From Bisporella sp. PMI_857 (Eukaryota; Ascomycota; Leotiomycetes; Helotiales; Helotiaceae): DNA of 64,000 bases. The notes beneath the pieces are model-generated. The model saw nothing but the letters and a program-made list of their open reading frames with translations, did not search any database and had not been told where the DNA came from. Below are positions 25,836 through 37,797 of this stretch, one piece after another. Numbering within the stretch: position 1 is the stretch's first letter; each line of letters begins with the position of its first letter. The stretch lies in assembly GCA_021307315.1 (NCBI GenBank), contig JAJSPD010000009.1, forward strand, positions 1,054,001-1,118,000. The letters are read 5' to 3'. The position numbers and the translations under genes are program-made.

Positions 25836-26270
25836 GTTAAATGCGGAGAACTCGGGCAGGGAAACGTTGATATTCAAAAACGGGCAATGGGGAGCATGGC
25901 CTAAGAGCGCAGCATGGCGTTTATGAAACGTCAACACGAGATACGAAATCCCCCTAAAAGTGTTTTCAAGGCGTTATTTATTGGGTATATCTTGGGTGCT
26001 CTAGACTAGTTTAGGGATTTGATATGAATAGACATGCATGCCACAGTATATGCTATCGAGGTGAAGCAGCGATCCCTTTTGCTCAAGTTCGCTGATACCC
26101 CCTTCCTCAGTACTAATGCAAAGCTCCGAGTTACTTTCAGTTCTAGGAATGCTATGTTTACATACAGAAACGGGCCCCATAGTCCAATTGATTCTCTCAG
26201 CCATCTCTACAAACGGCTATACGCAAAATTAGCCTCCACATCCCTAGAATTGTATAGCCTGAGGGGGAAC
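25836..26270. other. Convergent 3' flank
   Basis: This lies between the 3' ends of spermidine synthase (plus) and the ABM-domain gene (minus). It presumably holds both 3' UTRs. No gene was seen. Confidence 0.45.
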
Positions 26271-27044
26271 TCACGCCTTCTCCTCTTCCTTGTGCAGATA
26301 CCCAGCAACAGCCTTCAATCTCCAAATTTCCTTCTTCCCAGTCCTCCACTCTGCATTCTGCTTCTGATTCTCCGCAACCGCAGTACTTTTCACGTGCACG
26401 TCCTCCAGGAACTCCTCGCCCGTATACGCTTCCACCGTCCTGATCCATCCCTTCTCCTTATCCTCAAGTACCGTATACGTCAGCGTGCCTTCCTCTTTCT
26501 CTTTCGCGTATTCGACTAAGGACGTCCAGCCTGGCAATGCTTTGCTGGTGGTGGACGGCTTATAGCCGAAGTTTGCAAAGATTATTAAAGGATCCGGGGT
26601 AGTCGAGGGGAGGAGGGAGGACCGTGTGAATGAGGCCCCGGCGGAAAGCTTCGTAGGAAGTCCATAGATTGCTGGCTCCGCGCTAAATAGCTTCGGATCG
26701 GAACTAAAGATCTTCAGTAGCTCCGCCACGGCTGGAGAGGCCATGTGTTTGTCCATTGCCGAATGGTCCGCATATCTATATTCCCAGGTCAGAATACGGC
26801 ATAACTAAAAAAGCGAAAGGAGTTGGATAGGGAGTTAAGATTGAGAAATAGGATATACATACTCTTCAATGGCAAACACTGAAGTTCCGTCGTCATCTTT
26901 TCGTGGAAGCGCGATACAAAACTTGTAAACGCCTGGCTCTTTGGTGAGAGAGTATTTGGAGACAGTTGTGAGAGCATCTATAACGGTTTGCCGGGCTTCG
27001 CCGCTGGTGGTTTTGAGGTGGCCGATTACGAAGAGGGACGGCAT
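26271..27044 (-). CDS. ABM-domain (antibiotic biosynthesis monooxygenase-like) protein
   Basis: Exons 26863-27044 and 26271-26775 (87-bp intron, donor GTATGT, acceptor TATAG) give 228 aa. The splice joins AIEE to YADHSAMDKHM, restoring the ABM signature: beta strand KFCIALPR, then EEYAD..A...HM.SP.V. ABM domains are dimeric alpha-beta barrels in cofactor-free monooxygenases and heme-degrading enzymes, but many fungal members have unknown function. The C-terminal ~120 residues (PLIIFANFGYKP, TLTYTVLEDKEKGWIRTVEAYTGEEF) look like a second ABM-like half. The end is Lys/Glu-rich. There is no signal peptide, so a cytosolic enzyme is expected. The substrate is unknown. Confidence 0.75.
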
Positions 27045-27493
27045 TTTAACGTCAAAGGACTGTTATATAGAGTAATTGAAATGGAGAAATTGTAATTAAA
27101 CCTCCCGCCGGGAAAGCAGCATCTAGAGCATCTAGCCAGATCCCATCGGCTCGGTTCGGGACATCGGAAAACGATACCCGGTCACCCAGGTCATAGTGGG
27201 GTAGTGGCGAGACAGGAGCAGTACTTCCTAGGACTGTTTGAGTACGAGGTTATGCATTTTTTGGAAGTCACACAAGTGTTTATAGGGCCACTTGATTGAT
27301 CTTGGGAAAATGTAACCCGGTCAATGAGGTGGTTCCATGGTCAACACCATATACATTACCCCGTCAGGATTGAGGGGCTGTATTAGTGCGGCAAGGTCAA
27401 GGAGCTGCATAACCGCAGAGCAGGCTTCAGCCAGAAAATTATGGAGTATATACCTATAACAGTGCTCATTTATATTCTTCCACCTATCTTACC
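27045..27493. other. Intergenic region
   Basis: Divergent flank between the ABM gene and the next small gene. Nothing is recognised. Confidence 0.35.
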
Positions 27494-28032
27494 ATGGCGA
27501 CCGTCTCCTAGTGCGTTTAGATAGCATCATCTCCGTTAATATATTGCGCGGAAATGAGAGACAATGATTATTTTCCTGTTTAAGTGACGTAATTAGACAT
27601 CGAGAGCGAAATACGGGCTGTTCCAGTTCTACACCTTTTCAAGAATTGGCAAATGCTCTCAGGCTTGGGGTGTTGCCACTAAGGTCACAGTGCCAACACA
27701 GAACCTCAGCTGAGCAGGCTTCCCTCAATACCCCTGTATCATTAAGTGCAACAAGGCATATAGTAACACAAACTCAACCTGCTACACTTCCTCAAAATGC
27801 TTCAACTTCAGGTGTACCCAATTCACACACCCTCAAGAATATTGTAAACTCGTATCCTCAGTCAGTCCCAGACGAGAAATTTACAGTTTCAACTCAGGCG
27901 CGCGCTCTCACGACTTCCAATTCCGGGCACAAATACCACCTTTATCCCGTGCAGGCTCCATCAATGGCTCCTCCCACTCAATTGAATGATTTCAAGTCTT
28001 CTACACAACGTGTGACCAATCAACAGCCATAG
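27494..28032 (+). CDS. Hypothetical Ser/Thr/Gln-rich protein
   Basis: A tentative two-exon model: 27494-27510 (ATG GCG ACC GTC TCC TA) joined to 27585-28032 gives 154 aa. The 74-bp intron has donor GTGCGT and acceptor TTTAAG, and the phases agree. The protein is polar, rich in Ser, Thr, Gln and Pro, with no TM segment or known domain. I do not recognise a family. It lies just upstream of a decayed HET gene and could itself be a relic. The stop-free run with consistent splice phase is the only evidence. Confidence 0.3.
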
Positions 28033-28479
28033 CACAAGCATTTCATAGATCTCTACCGGTCAAGCACAGGATGTGATCTTTACCGCCTGTTAACGCATGG
28101 TTCCACTATTAAGAGTTAATCTTGCAAACGTTCAGGCTTTCGTCCACTCTAGCTGGGAAGAAGGTGTTGGATTTAAGTTCGGGGAGTGCGGTCCGGTTGA
28201 TATTCCTGGGCTGATAGAATTCGCTGTGGTATAATCTAGAGTAAGGACTATATTGGACGCTTCCATAACCCTGCAAGCATGGTCTAGTGTGATGATTGGA
28301 GTAAGTCTTGCGATCAAGATACGAACAAAATATAGCTAATCTTTGTGGCAAAACTATCGGCCTAGTCTCAGCCTTTCCCGTCTGGACTCAACCCTAGCCG
28401 TTGTCTGAGCTTCAGAATATCCAAACCATCCACAAACCGGATCACTTGGCGCGACATTGAACATCCAAAATGCTCATAA

Positions 28480-29118
28480 AAAATGAGAATTCAGCCGCTA
28501 ATAATACCCACTAGGGTAGCAAAAGTGGGATCCAATCTTAAGGACATCCGCCTCATGGTTTCGGACAGGAAGCGTGGGCAATATGCTGCAGTCAGCCAAT
28601 GCTGGGCAGCCAAGTCTGCTCACCACAACTTCGTCAAGCTTTGCAGATAGACTTAAAAATATTAACTATGACACGTTTCCTAAGTTCGAAGATGCGATAC
28701 TGATCGCTGTTGGCTTCAAGATCGAATACCTATAGCTCGACTCTCTTTGTTCGTCTAAGATGATATGGGAAGATGAATTTGCTTTGATGCCACCGGTCTA
28801 TCAAAACTCACATGTGGCATTCGCAGCGACCGCGGCTTCTGATTGCTGCAAGGGCTGCTTGTTTTCCAGAGCCCTGCAATGAGCCTTAAATTGAAAGGAA
28901 ACGCAGGAAAGCCCAGCGTGGTTCGATATAAAACTTCTGAAACATGGTTCCTGACCAAATTCCCACTTAATAAGCGTGCCTGGGTCTTACAGGAGATTGT
29001 CTTGTCAAATCGAGTTGTCCATTTCACCGGGAACCAGCTGTTTTGGCAATGTCGCTCTTTTGAGGTCTCTAAAGATTACACCTATGGCACTGCTAGTAGG
29101 GAGGAATGTCCCGTATAG
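28480..29118 (+). pseudogene. Decayed heterokaryon-incompatibility (HET) domain gene
   Basis: Conceptual reading shows HET landmarks in order but in different frames. First comes IIPTRVAKVGSNLKDIRLM, then YAAVSQCWA (usual YxALSYCWG). A frame change follows, then FEDAILIAVGFKIEYL, a TAG where Trp is expected, then LDSLC. After this come a shortened VYQNSHVAFAATAA (usual YxxAxxTIAA) and another frame change. The strongest block is FPLNKRAWVLQEIVLSNRV (usual PLNxRAWVLQERLLSPR). There are thus at least two frameshifts and one in-frame stop. HET proteins trigger cell death on contact with a different individual; this copy should not make a working protein. The Trp-to-TAG change is a G-to-A change of the type left by RIP, but one base proves nothing. 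Confidence 0.8.
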
Positions 29119-29865
29119 TCCGCAGATCAAACGGGTTGTAGAACATAGCAATTATGTCCATAGTGGGTTACCTGGAACTTGAATGTTATTCTGGCAAGTA
29201 TCTAAGTCGAAAAAGTGATAATTGGATTTAAATCAAGACGTCACTTTCAAAGGTAGGTTGGCTCTGTCTAGCGCAAGTAAAATGTCTGTGGGGAAGCAGG
29301 AAGAACAAGGAGACAATAGCTTCTATCTATGTCCTTATCCTCCATTAGCACGTGTAGGTGAGAATGAAAAACTCACAAGAATTGGCACATGCAGCTTTGA
29401 CGAATGTTTGCCGGAACTAAGTAAACTAATTGGCACGTTTGCTTTTTTTTGTTTCACAGAACAATTGGCATGATCCAGCTCTGGAGAACTCATTCTGGTG
29501 GTAACATGTTATTTTGCCTGAAAGTACAGGCAGGAAGCCAAGAGAGCATCGAAGAATCGGCCCTGGACTTGTTCATAAGAAGAAAATGACTGTGGAGAGT
29601 TGGCTGGTAGATCAAGTTACGCTCATTTAATCAAGACGAACAGCCAAAATTCAACAGGTTCTCGTATCCAAACACAAATGACAAGTACGAGATATTTACA
29701 CCTCCATACTAAGTATACTAATTCTTCGCAGAATCAACTCACTTGAGGATATGTAGATCAAAGTCGTGAATGGAAAACATCTAGCCAGCGAAATCATAAC
29801 CCATGTCGAATTTGCGGCAATGCTATGTTGTATTTTTTGACACCAAAAAGGACATATACTACCAA
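29119..29865. other. Intergenic region, possible HET gene tail
   Basis: Short open frames (for example 29222-29473) may be remains of the HET gene's C-terminal part, but no motif is left. The right part is the 3' flank of Arp2. Confidence 0.35.
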
Positions 29866-31199
29866 TTATCTAGGACCTAATTTGTCTAGGGCTTTTGCGC
29901 CGCTTTCTTCCCACTCTGCTTTGCTAATCCACATATTCTCCTTATCAGCCATGATATTCGCAAGCACCGCCCCTCCCAGGAAAACCATATGTCTTCTTCT
30001 TGGAGGGTCCTCAATTCTGACTTTGAATTTATTCAATCGTTCTGGGTTGCCCTGTAAGACTTTTGTGAGCCATAATTGTTTTAACTCCTTTTCCAGTCGA
30101 GAGGGCAATCCAGGATACATGGAGCTACCTCCGGATAGGACAATCGCTTTGTAAAGAGAGGAGCGGACGTCGACGTCAGCGGCTTGAATAGTGTTGAAGA
30201 GGAATTCTGCAATTCCGGGCTGCTCGACATCAACTAGATGAGGCTGGAAGAGACACTCCGGAGCTTCGAACCGTTCACTGCCTACTCGAATAACACGTCC
30301 ATCTGGGAGGGTGTAGCTTTCCACGAGCACAGTTGTATCTTCGCTTAGTCTTTGATCCAGCTCCAAGTCATATGATACATAGCATAGCTTTTCTTTTATT
30401 TGGCGCACCGTCTCAAAATCCGCTGTTCTGTTTAAGGCGTAGCCGCGACGAAGTAATAGTGCGATTAGGTTGCGAGTAACATCTCGACCTGCAACGTCTA
30501 GACGGCGGGTCAGATGATTGAGTACCACTGATTCGTATACAGGGACAATATGGGTGACTCCATCTCCCGAGTCTACGACAACTCCTGAGCTCAGACCTGC
30601 TTTCGTTAGCTCTGCCGATATATCCTCTGAGAGTCGCCACACCTTGCGCATAGAGTGCCAGCACTGCCTGAATAGCGACATAAACGCCGCCAAACTGGTA
30701 TCGTTCAAACATGACCTCACACATCTTCTCCCTGTTCTTTAATGGGTTCATAGGAGGCTCCGTAAGCAGAATCTTGCGCCCCGTAGGATCGATCCTCATT
30801 TTCTCGCCAAATGTGTAATCCCAAAGATGCTGCATATCGTCCCATTTCTTAACAATTCCATTCTCCATAGGGTAGCTGACCTGGAGCATCGTTCGTGCCG
30901 CTGCCGCCTCGTCTCCGCACATAATGTCCTTAATAACAAGTCCATCGTTGCCCTTCTCTTCAGACCGCAGAATAGGTCTACCGACAATAGAAGGATACTG
31001 GAACTCAGGGAAGTTCTAAAGACTCGGTAAGTTTCAAGTAGCAAAGTTACGCTAGGTTGAGATTGAGGATTCATACTTGTGCTGCATATCCAACCTTCAG
31101 GAAACCCGTTCCTCCATCCAAAACTATGGATTTAACATTAGTATATTTCTCTCAAACTCATGTTGGCCAAATCGTACCGATTGGAGGCTCTGCAGCCAT
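29866..31199 (-). CDS. ARP2: Actin-related protein 2 (Arp2/3 complex)
   Basis: Minus-strand exons 31178-31199, 31077-31123, 30643-31015 and 29866-30596 give 390 aa, the family length. Introns are 54, 61 and 46 bp. The start [19 protein letters not shown] is the ATP-binding strand of Arp2, followed by [15 protein letters not shown] [20 protein letters not shown]. Further blocks are [67 protein letters not shown] and [12 protein letters not shown]. All match Arp2 more closely than actin or Arp3. With Arp3 and five further subunits it nucleates branched actin at endocytic patches. The splice after YAQG removes a 46-bp intron; reading through it would break the frame. Confidence 0.95.
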
Positions 31200-31780
31200 G
31201 ACTGCAAGAATATCAGAATTGGTATGGTGTCGTTCAAGGAGCAGAGTACGACGAAAGGCTACCAGAGAGCTGTCGACGTTGGAGGTAGTGGGGTGCGAGT
31301 GACGAGGCAGCCGCAGCTCGCTTCGACCTCCGTAATGCTGACTAATCATTCTCCCCGCGGCAAGGCCGCCGAGGCGTAGGGACAAGGCTGAATATGGTCA
31401 TCTGTGCTAAGAATTTGCAGGAAAAATAGTTATGATCTCACATAGTTTATTAATACTTTAAAGCTTGGAGGTATTGCTCATATTCTCAGATGCCTATTAC
31501 CTAGAAAAGCAATCCAAATAGAAAGAAAGAGAATAATCAGAAAGGTCCGCTAGCCTCGGATATGACGACTTTTAAGGCTGTTGAAGGCCATAATGGAAAG
31601 CAGAGGCCAGTATATTCATTCCTTTAACAGAGTTCCAACGATGTAGAACCCAATCGACGATAGCCAAGAGAAGGCTTCTTAATCGTCTTAAGGATTCTTA
31701 AATTTTCCAGTGAATGTTCGGAAGCAATTGATTCTTTACCATAAAAGATCACAATATATGTAAATATGGTACTATGCTGA
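31200..31780. promoter_or_regulatory. Divergent promoter region between Arp2 and racemase
   Basis: 582 bp between two start regions transcribed in opposite directions. AT-rich, with no strong boxes that I can single out. Confidence 0.35.
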
Positions 31781-32754
31781 TTGAAGGTCAGGCTGCTTCT
31801 GATAAATCCGAACTCGACCTCGAGTATGACCCATAGCCTACAGCGTGTTCTATCTTCGCTTGGTCCATCTCCCATACTCGATATAACATATTACACTGCC
31901 CCATCTGGACCCACAAGCATAAATAGCAATGAGGACGCCACCGAAAGTGCAGATGTAGTAATAAGGTAAGAAGTTTTCCGATGTGGTTTTCGCATATCGC
32001 CGCCCGCAGTGGTACCCCCGATATTCTAATGACAGATTTTAATTGGCCGAATTAGAGATCTGTTGAGGTTAGGCTTCGTACATGATTTCGATGCTTTCCT
32101 GGTAGCATGCTATAGTGTTCATCCGCTAGTTTCAAGAATCAGAGAACATGTAAGCAGTTCCTACGCCTATCAAGTAGACAAATCAACCGGGCAATTGTAC
32201 GTGAGGGGGGTACAGCATGCTGATGATGAGAGTCCCAGGTACAACCCAATGTGCCTGTTACAGGCATTTTCGAAGCAAGCATTAGTGCTGCATTGATGTT
32301 ACTTCCTCAGCATTGTAACGCAAGATCAGGAAATCGAGGTCCACGAGGCTATGAAACCTTTGGAATTATTAGCACTGGTAATTATTGGGAGCAGGCACTT
32401 ACAGAAGGTGTCTTGAACTTCCTTGGCGTTTCTGAACTAGGCAATCTGCATAGATTCAAGGGCGTTAGAACCACTGGGCTGAGCGCAACTGAGTTACATG
32501 ACATTGACCAAGATACAGTAAAATCTAAGGTCAAGGACGCAACTAGAGATTTGTTAAGAAGTAGGGATTGCGGTGTTGTAATCCTAGGCTGTGCTGGCAT
32601 GGTTGGCATGGAGAATTGGGTTCGGAAGGCTGCTGCGGAAGAGCTCGGTGATGAAGAGTCTAAGAAGATAGTCATCGTCGATGGTGTCAAATCTGGTCTT
32701 GTATATCTGGAGGGCGTGGCTAGAGTATCGTGGCCAAGGGAAACCGGCGAATGA
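31781..32754 (+). CDS. Asp/Glu/hydantoin racemase family protein
   Basis: Exons 31781-31965, 32056-32149 and 32239-32754 give 264 aa; introns are 90 and 89 bp with GTAAG donors. Family motifs are LLINPNSTSSMT at the start, FLVACYSVHPLV with the first catalytic Cys, PVTGIFEASISAAL, GIISTGNYWEQ, and VVILGCAGMVGM with the second catalytic Cys. The relatives racemise hydantoins or amino acids; yeast Dcg1 belongs here and is under nitrogen control. Oddly, no ATG precedes the conserved start: the expected Met codon is TTG, directly preceded by an in-frame TGA. The next Met (inside SSMTHSL) would remove the NPN motif. Either the start codon was lost, a non-AUG start is used, or a short upstream exon was missed. 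Confidence 0.75.
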
Positions 32755-34690
32755 AGCCATAGTGCTGGGCTGAAACCATGTATGCACAATCAGTCAGTCT
32801 CTACCTTATTAATCATCTGACTCGACAGAAGTTTTTCAACGGTAAGTCTGATAGAGAATAGCCTCAGAAGGCACAACCTCTGGTACTGCTAAAAAGCTCC
32901 ATTTATTTGGCCTATGTACAGCTTCCACCATATATTCTCAATTGCTGCGCGCACCGCCTTTAGCAGCCCTTAGCTCGTCCATTTTTGCTACTCGCTTCTT
33001 GAATTCCTCGTATTGACATTTCTCGTAGCTGTGTCTCTCTGTCTATGTCCGAAAATGTAAGCTTCTAATTACAATACCCAGCCATCCTCTAGATCTCCAG
33101 TCCGCGGAGGTCATGGGTTACCTACCTCACATTTCCATGGCAAATAATATTCCTCCACTCGACACCGGTTGAGAGGGATCAGGAGATTCGCGCAGCTATC
33201 TCTGTATGCAAGTGGGAGCTTCGCATCGCGCATCTCCTCTCGTGTTGCAGCTGTCAAACGTCAAAATGCGAACCAGAGGATGAGTAGAGAGTGGCATACG
33301 TGATGGTGCTGATGGCTCAAGGCCAACAGCCGATTTGATAGTATCAGTGACAGTCATGGTGGGCAATTGGACAAGCTGTGACATGAAGCTCAATTGATCG
33401 ATGTGAGGTCAAAGGTTGTTGTGGATCAAGTTCAGCTTATGTAATCGAACCAGCTCCAGAATTCTAGTTAACGACAGTCCACTGATACCTCACATTCCAG
33501 GACTACTTCGAACTTAGTCCCGCTCGAGATAGCATTGACATACCTGTTTATTATCTCTATTCTCATATACTATGATTCAGGTCAACTGCTTGCAGCGATT
33601 GGAGATCTACTATGGCCGTCACTTATAGACTAACGAATGATGTATCAAGTTCCGGACTACTGTATCATTAGAAGCCAGGTCGATGGGGTAATGGTATTTC
33701 AGGAAACGGTTAAGTTTATAACTTCATATTTGCTCCGTCAGAATAAATTGGGAACGGAAGGACACACAAGGTATTGAGCCAAGTGGTAGGCTGTGAACCA
33801 CCTCCAAAATATGGCTTCGAAGTGTATACTAAATTGGTTTTCATATAAGGGCGTGTGTTATTCATGATGTTGACTACTGCCATTGCATGTTTTGGAATTA
33901 TAAGAAGCTTTGTTGCATGGAATACCCAGTGATCAGTGACAAGATAGCCGACTGTGGTACTCTGGAACGTTAAATACACGCAAATCAAAGACTTTAGCAA
34001 AATGTAGCTGGAAGAGTGTAATGGCATTGCCGTATGGTCTACGCTTCAGGGCATTTGTATATAGTGGCTCTTGCCATTCGATAAGGTCAAGCACGTTCTT
34101 GCCAATTATCAGATGTTGCCGATTCAATATCCTAGTGAAACAGTTCAACTAAATGAGCCTTTGCTAAGCGATAAACCAGAAGTATTCCTTCTGAACTTCA
34201 AATACTCCTAACCAGATTAGTTTTCACCCCAGAAGGTCTATACTAATCAGTCTATCATAACCTGAGGTCTTCGTACATGAATCCTCATTCTTACGGCTTG
34301 CAAAACTTAGGATCTTAACATCTTTCATCACACTTTCAGTTTTCTATCCTCATTTGGTTCTTACATCAGTCCATATGCTGAAGTCAGTGCCTGTTCTGTC
34401 ATGATCTGAGCTTCTAAGGTTACTCGACAATATCATATGAAGGTAAGGTGAGCCAATAATTTTTGTGAACCCTCATAAGAATTCTGATAATTATAACTAG
34501 AAAGGTCTATATGATCTTTTCCCAAGGACAGCACTTCCAACGACATTCCTTCGATAATTACCCTTCGTTTGATCACATTGAGTGTGTAGAACTCGGAATT
34601 GCTCCTGTATAGAAAACGAGATAATTTAGTGGCTCTGGTCTACCTGGAACTTTACAGAATTCAAAGCTGGACACTCCAAACACTTGCGTC
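32755..34690. other. Long gene-poor, AT-rich interval
   Basis: 1.9 kb with only short frames on both strands (for example 33716-34027 minus) and no motifs. It may be an old decayed gene or repeat; I cannot identify which. Confidence 0.4.
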
Positions 34691-35497
34691 ATGAAATCGC
34701 AACCCGCTGGTCACCGAGTTCCTCCTGAGGTTCGAAAGTATATTTGGGAGTATATGGCAACTGACAACATAACAAATGTGCGGATTACGTCGAATGGTTC
34801 GGATATTCTGGGACAAGATCAATATCGCAATCTGCTATCGTATATCAATAATGAGACGAAAATTTTTATCGATTCTATTCCCAGATTCAACTTGTTGATA
34901 CGCAGCTCAGACCATCCATTATACAGGGGATATCTGAAGATCAAGGTTACAGATACGCTCCTCATTGAGAATATCGAAATCCTATATGAGGAAGTTATTA
35001 AACGTAGAGATCAGAGCTCTTGGATCTCCAGGCTTGAGGGTATCAAGACGTTAGCTTTTTCTCCTCTCCAACTTAGACTTGGCAAACTCGAAGCTTGTGT
35101 CCCATTCCTTGCACGACTCAGGAGCCTAGAAAAGATAATATTGGTGTCAAGAATTACCAAGCAGAAAGATCAAGGAACGTTAACAGCATGGAGGTGTGGC
35201 ATGCATATCTTCGGAACACCTCCTGAACAAACAGGATTAGGGAAAGTCTATACATCACCTTTTGATGTTGGCTATTTCGAAAACCGACGATTTGAGTGGG
35301 GAAGCACGGTCACAGCTCCGATGGACGCTTACACCCTAGATGGTTATACCAGAAACCTGGCAAAGACGCTAAGTCGTGCTTACGAGAACTTTGCCTTGAA
35401 GGAGGGAAAGAAGTCAGCTGAAGAGATAAAGTGGCATGGCCAGATCCCTGATATTGTTGTTAGGACAGTCAAGGTTGGTCTCATCTTGTTAACCTAA
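34691..35497 (+). CDS. Hypothetical protein with a 2EXR-like N terminus
   Basis: A single-exon frame of 268 aa starting at ATG 34691. The start (HRVPPEVRKYIWEYM) resembles the N-terminal helix of fungal 2EXR/F-box-like proteins, where LPxEIRxxIW is usual. The rest is a soluble alpha-beta protein with LPFLARLRSLEKIILVSRIT-like segments, as in that family. There is no signal peptide or TM segment. The last residues (VGLILLT) follow a possible donor (AAG|GTTGGT), so a further exon cannot be excluded. The function is unknown; family members are lineage-expanded in ascomycetes and often adaptor-like. Confidence 0.6.
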   Translation: MKSQPAGHRVPPEVRKYIWEYMATDNITNVRITSNGSDILGQDQYRNLLSYINNETKIFIDSIPRFNLLIRSSDHPLYRGYLKIKVTDTLLIENIEILYEEVIKRRDQSSWISRLEGIKTLAFSPLQLRLGKLEACVPFLARLRSLEKIILVSRITKQKDQGTLTAWRCGMHIFGTPPEQTGLGKVYTSPFDVGYFENRRFEWGSTVTAPMDAYTLDGYTRNLAKTLSRAYENFALKEGKKSAEEIKWHGQIPDIVVRTVKVGLILLT

Positions 35498-36902
35498 GTG
35501 TTCGGTTTAGTGGGATAGCGATGGAGGCTGTAATATTCGCAGCAGCGTTCATGCTGAATGACAGAGCTAACCTAATAGTAACAGGAGGTTCTACCACAAT
35601 AAGCACTAGCAATGCAAGAATGGTACTGAACCTGTCCCTAGTCTCGCCCATTTGGCTTGGACACACGTTCTGGCTGGTATGGATGTGACGCGACATAGTT
35701 ATCTGGAAGCAATGCCTTTACCTGATGACCATGAGGGCATATCAATAATAAGCCCTTGCCACTTTTCACAAGCGAGGAGTTTTGAAAGTATTTCGCAAAA
35801 ATAGTGCATACCTTGCGAGATAAGGTAAATGAGGACTTGGTTCGCTTATTGCTGTGATGCTTCGTCTCTTGCCGCAATAGAGGCGTTTCCTGGCATGTGA
35901 ATCTTACCCAAATGAACCCTTAAAGGGAGCCCATTCAACTTCAAATCCTCGAAATGAAACGTTGTTGGCAGATTCAACAAAAATTAATGATATTAAATTG
36001 CTTTTGAGCGATGAAAAGGCATCAAATCTAGCTTTGCATAAATCTGTTGCATTCATTCCGACCCAGTTCCCACCCGCTATTGGACTCACACCATTACATG
36101 CACACATGTCTTTGTCGGCTGTTTGTGGACAGGCTGGTGATGTTTCTAGTAATCAAGGAGAAGTCACTTCTGGTATGGTAATTTAATAAGTGGCGTGAAT
36201 AATAATCTCAAAAATAGATAAAAGACTTCCCAGTTGCCTAGACACACATTAGGTATACATCAACGACAACAAGTTGCCACACTCCAGGCTTCAAGGAAGC
36301 CAAGTATCACCTTGATCACATATGGGATATCGAAGGATTGCAGTATTTTGCGAATGAAAGTAACTGGAGATGAGGAGAGAAAGACCTTTTAGCTAGAAGA
36401 GCTTGTAGGAGATTTCTGGATTAATCAACAGAAACTTGGAGATTGGCTGCTCATGACAAGGCGGAGTTGAAGGATCTAGGAGAAACCGAGGCCATTTTAC
36501 TTAATAGGAAATGGCGTACTAATACGCTCGAGGGATAATGAAGAACGATGGTTTGGTATATTTCAATAAGACCAACCACCAGAGCTAGAATGGACGAATT
36601 TAGAACTCCGGAATCAGAGGCAATTAAGCAGATGAAGTCACATCACTTTCCTAACCTGATCGATATAATTCCACCAAACATTTACTTTTTGCGTCACTTG
36701 TATTATTCGTACTTTCCTGCACAAATATTGTTCGAAATTCAGAGGCCGAAAGGTTCCATTGAATATGCCACTATGCGAAAAGGTCGTTCCTTAATACACC
36801 CATGCATGAGATAGATGGGATTCAATGCATAAAGACAATGCCCATCGCAAAAACCAACCAACACCTGCCTCCATCTTCCGCGTACACCTTGCCAAGAGTC
36901 GT
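35498..36902. other. Convergent intergenic region
   Basis: About 1.4 kb between the 2EXR-like gene and the 3' end of eS24. Small frames at 35904-36107 (minus) and 36548-36814 (plus) have no support beyond being open. Confidence 0.4.
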
Positions 36903-37484
36903 CTATTTGTCCTTCTTCTTGGTTGCGCCCTTGACCTTTGCCGTACCTCGGAGAGTCTTTTGTCTGTTCTTGCGTTGCTTGCCTTGAGATAAGTATTAGT
37001 ACCATTCCATCCAAGAAAACTCTGTGTGTGCTTGTAGAATCGAACATACGTTGCTGTCTGCTTGGCTTCTCGATCTTTGAGGCGAATCCAACACGGACCA
37101 ATCTATAATGGGGCTCGAACTTCTTCAAGGCCTCGGGCGAATCGTAAATGAGGGCAAAGCCGGTTGTCTTTCCACCACCGAATTGTGTCTGAAGACCGAA
37201 GACATTGACTTGGTCCTTGTTGGCCTTGTAGAGCTCGGCAAGCTTGCCTCGTAGCTCGTCCTTGGAGATGTTGGGGCGGTTTGGGTGGAGGATATCACTG
37301 CTCATCTCATCAGCCCTAATACTTATATCATAATTGAACGAATTCTCCCAATAAAATAACCCCAAGTATAACGCGATGAAGATATAGAGGGTGTAGGCGT
37401 CACTTACACCACCATTTGCTTGCGGCCGAGGAGAGGGTTGCGGATGAACTTGCGCGTGCGCAGCGTAACAGGTTGGTCTGCCAT
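36903..37484 (-). CDS. rps24: 40S ribosomal protein eS24
   Basis: Minus-strand exons 37408-37484, 37050-37297 and 36903-36982 give 134 aa, as in other fungi (135 in yeast). The protein begins [20 protein letters not shown] and continues [36 protein letters not shown] and [18 protein letters not shown], all signature blocks of eS24. The end is the very basic [20 protein letters not shown] tail. It sits in the body of the small subunit and is needed for 18S rRNA maturation. Introns are 110 and 67 bp, with donors GTAAGT and GTATGT. The gene is back to back with an eEF2 methyltransferase gene, the starts 313 bp apart. Confidence 0.95.
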
Positions 37485-37797
37485 ATTGACGATGTGAGAC
37501 TGATCGATTCGAAAGGCCGTCCGTGGATGTCGAGACAGCTGTCGAAAAGTTGGGTGGTCGATGGGGTCGTCGAAATCTGAAAATCCAAAATGCACTAAGA
37601 TTCGAATTATTTTCTGTGTGGGTGGATGGCGGCTTAGGCGAGGCAGCCTAAAAAATGAGGCTCAAATCCAATGAACCCCATAATTTCTTGGCGATATTCG
37701 ATTTTCAACCTCAATACCCACACCCGCTTCCCATCCCTAAGTTGCGATATTGCGACGACGATTAGGGCTGTTCTTTGTCCTCTGGATCGGCATACCA
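37485..37797. promoter_or_regulatory. Short divergent promoter between eS24 and EFM3-like genes
   Basis: 313 bp between start codons on opposite strands. It contains a GC-rich hairpin-like stretch near 37631-37650 (AGGCGAGGCAGCC) and pyrimidine-rich sequence near each start. Confidence 0.5.

Noticed and set aside
30413..30922. Separate actin-like frame ending in [10 protein letters not shown]...
   Set aside because: The tail is read-through of a 46-bp intron in Arp2.
33716..34148. Overlapping minus-strand frames in the AT-rich interval
   Set aside because: Short, overlapping each other, no conserved block.
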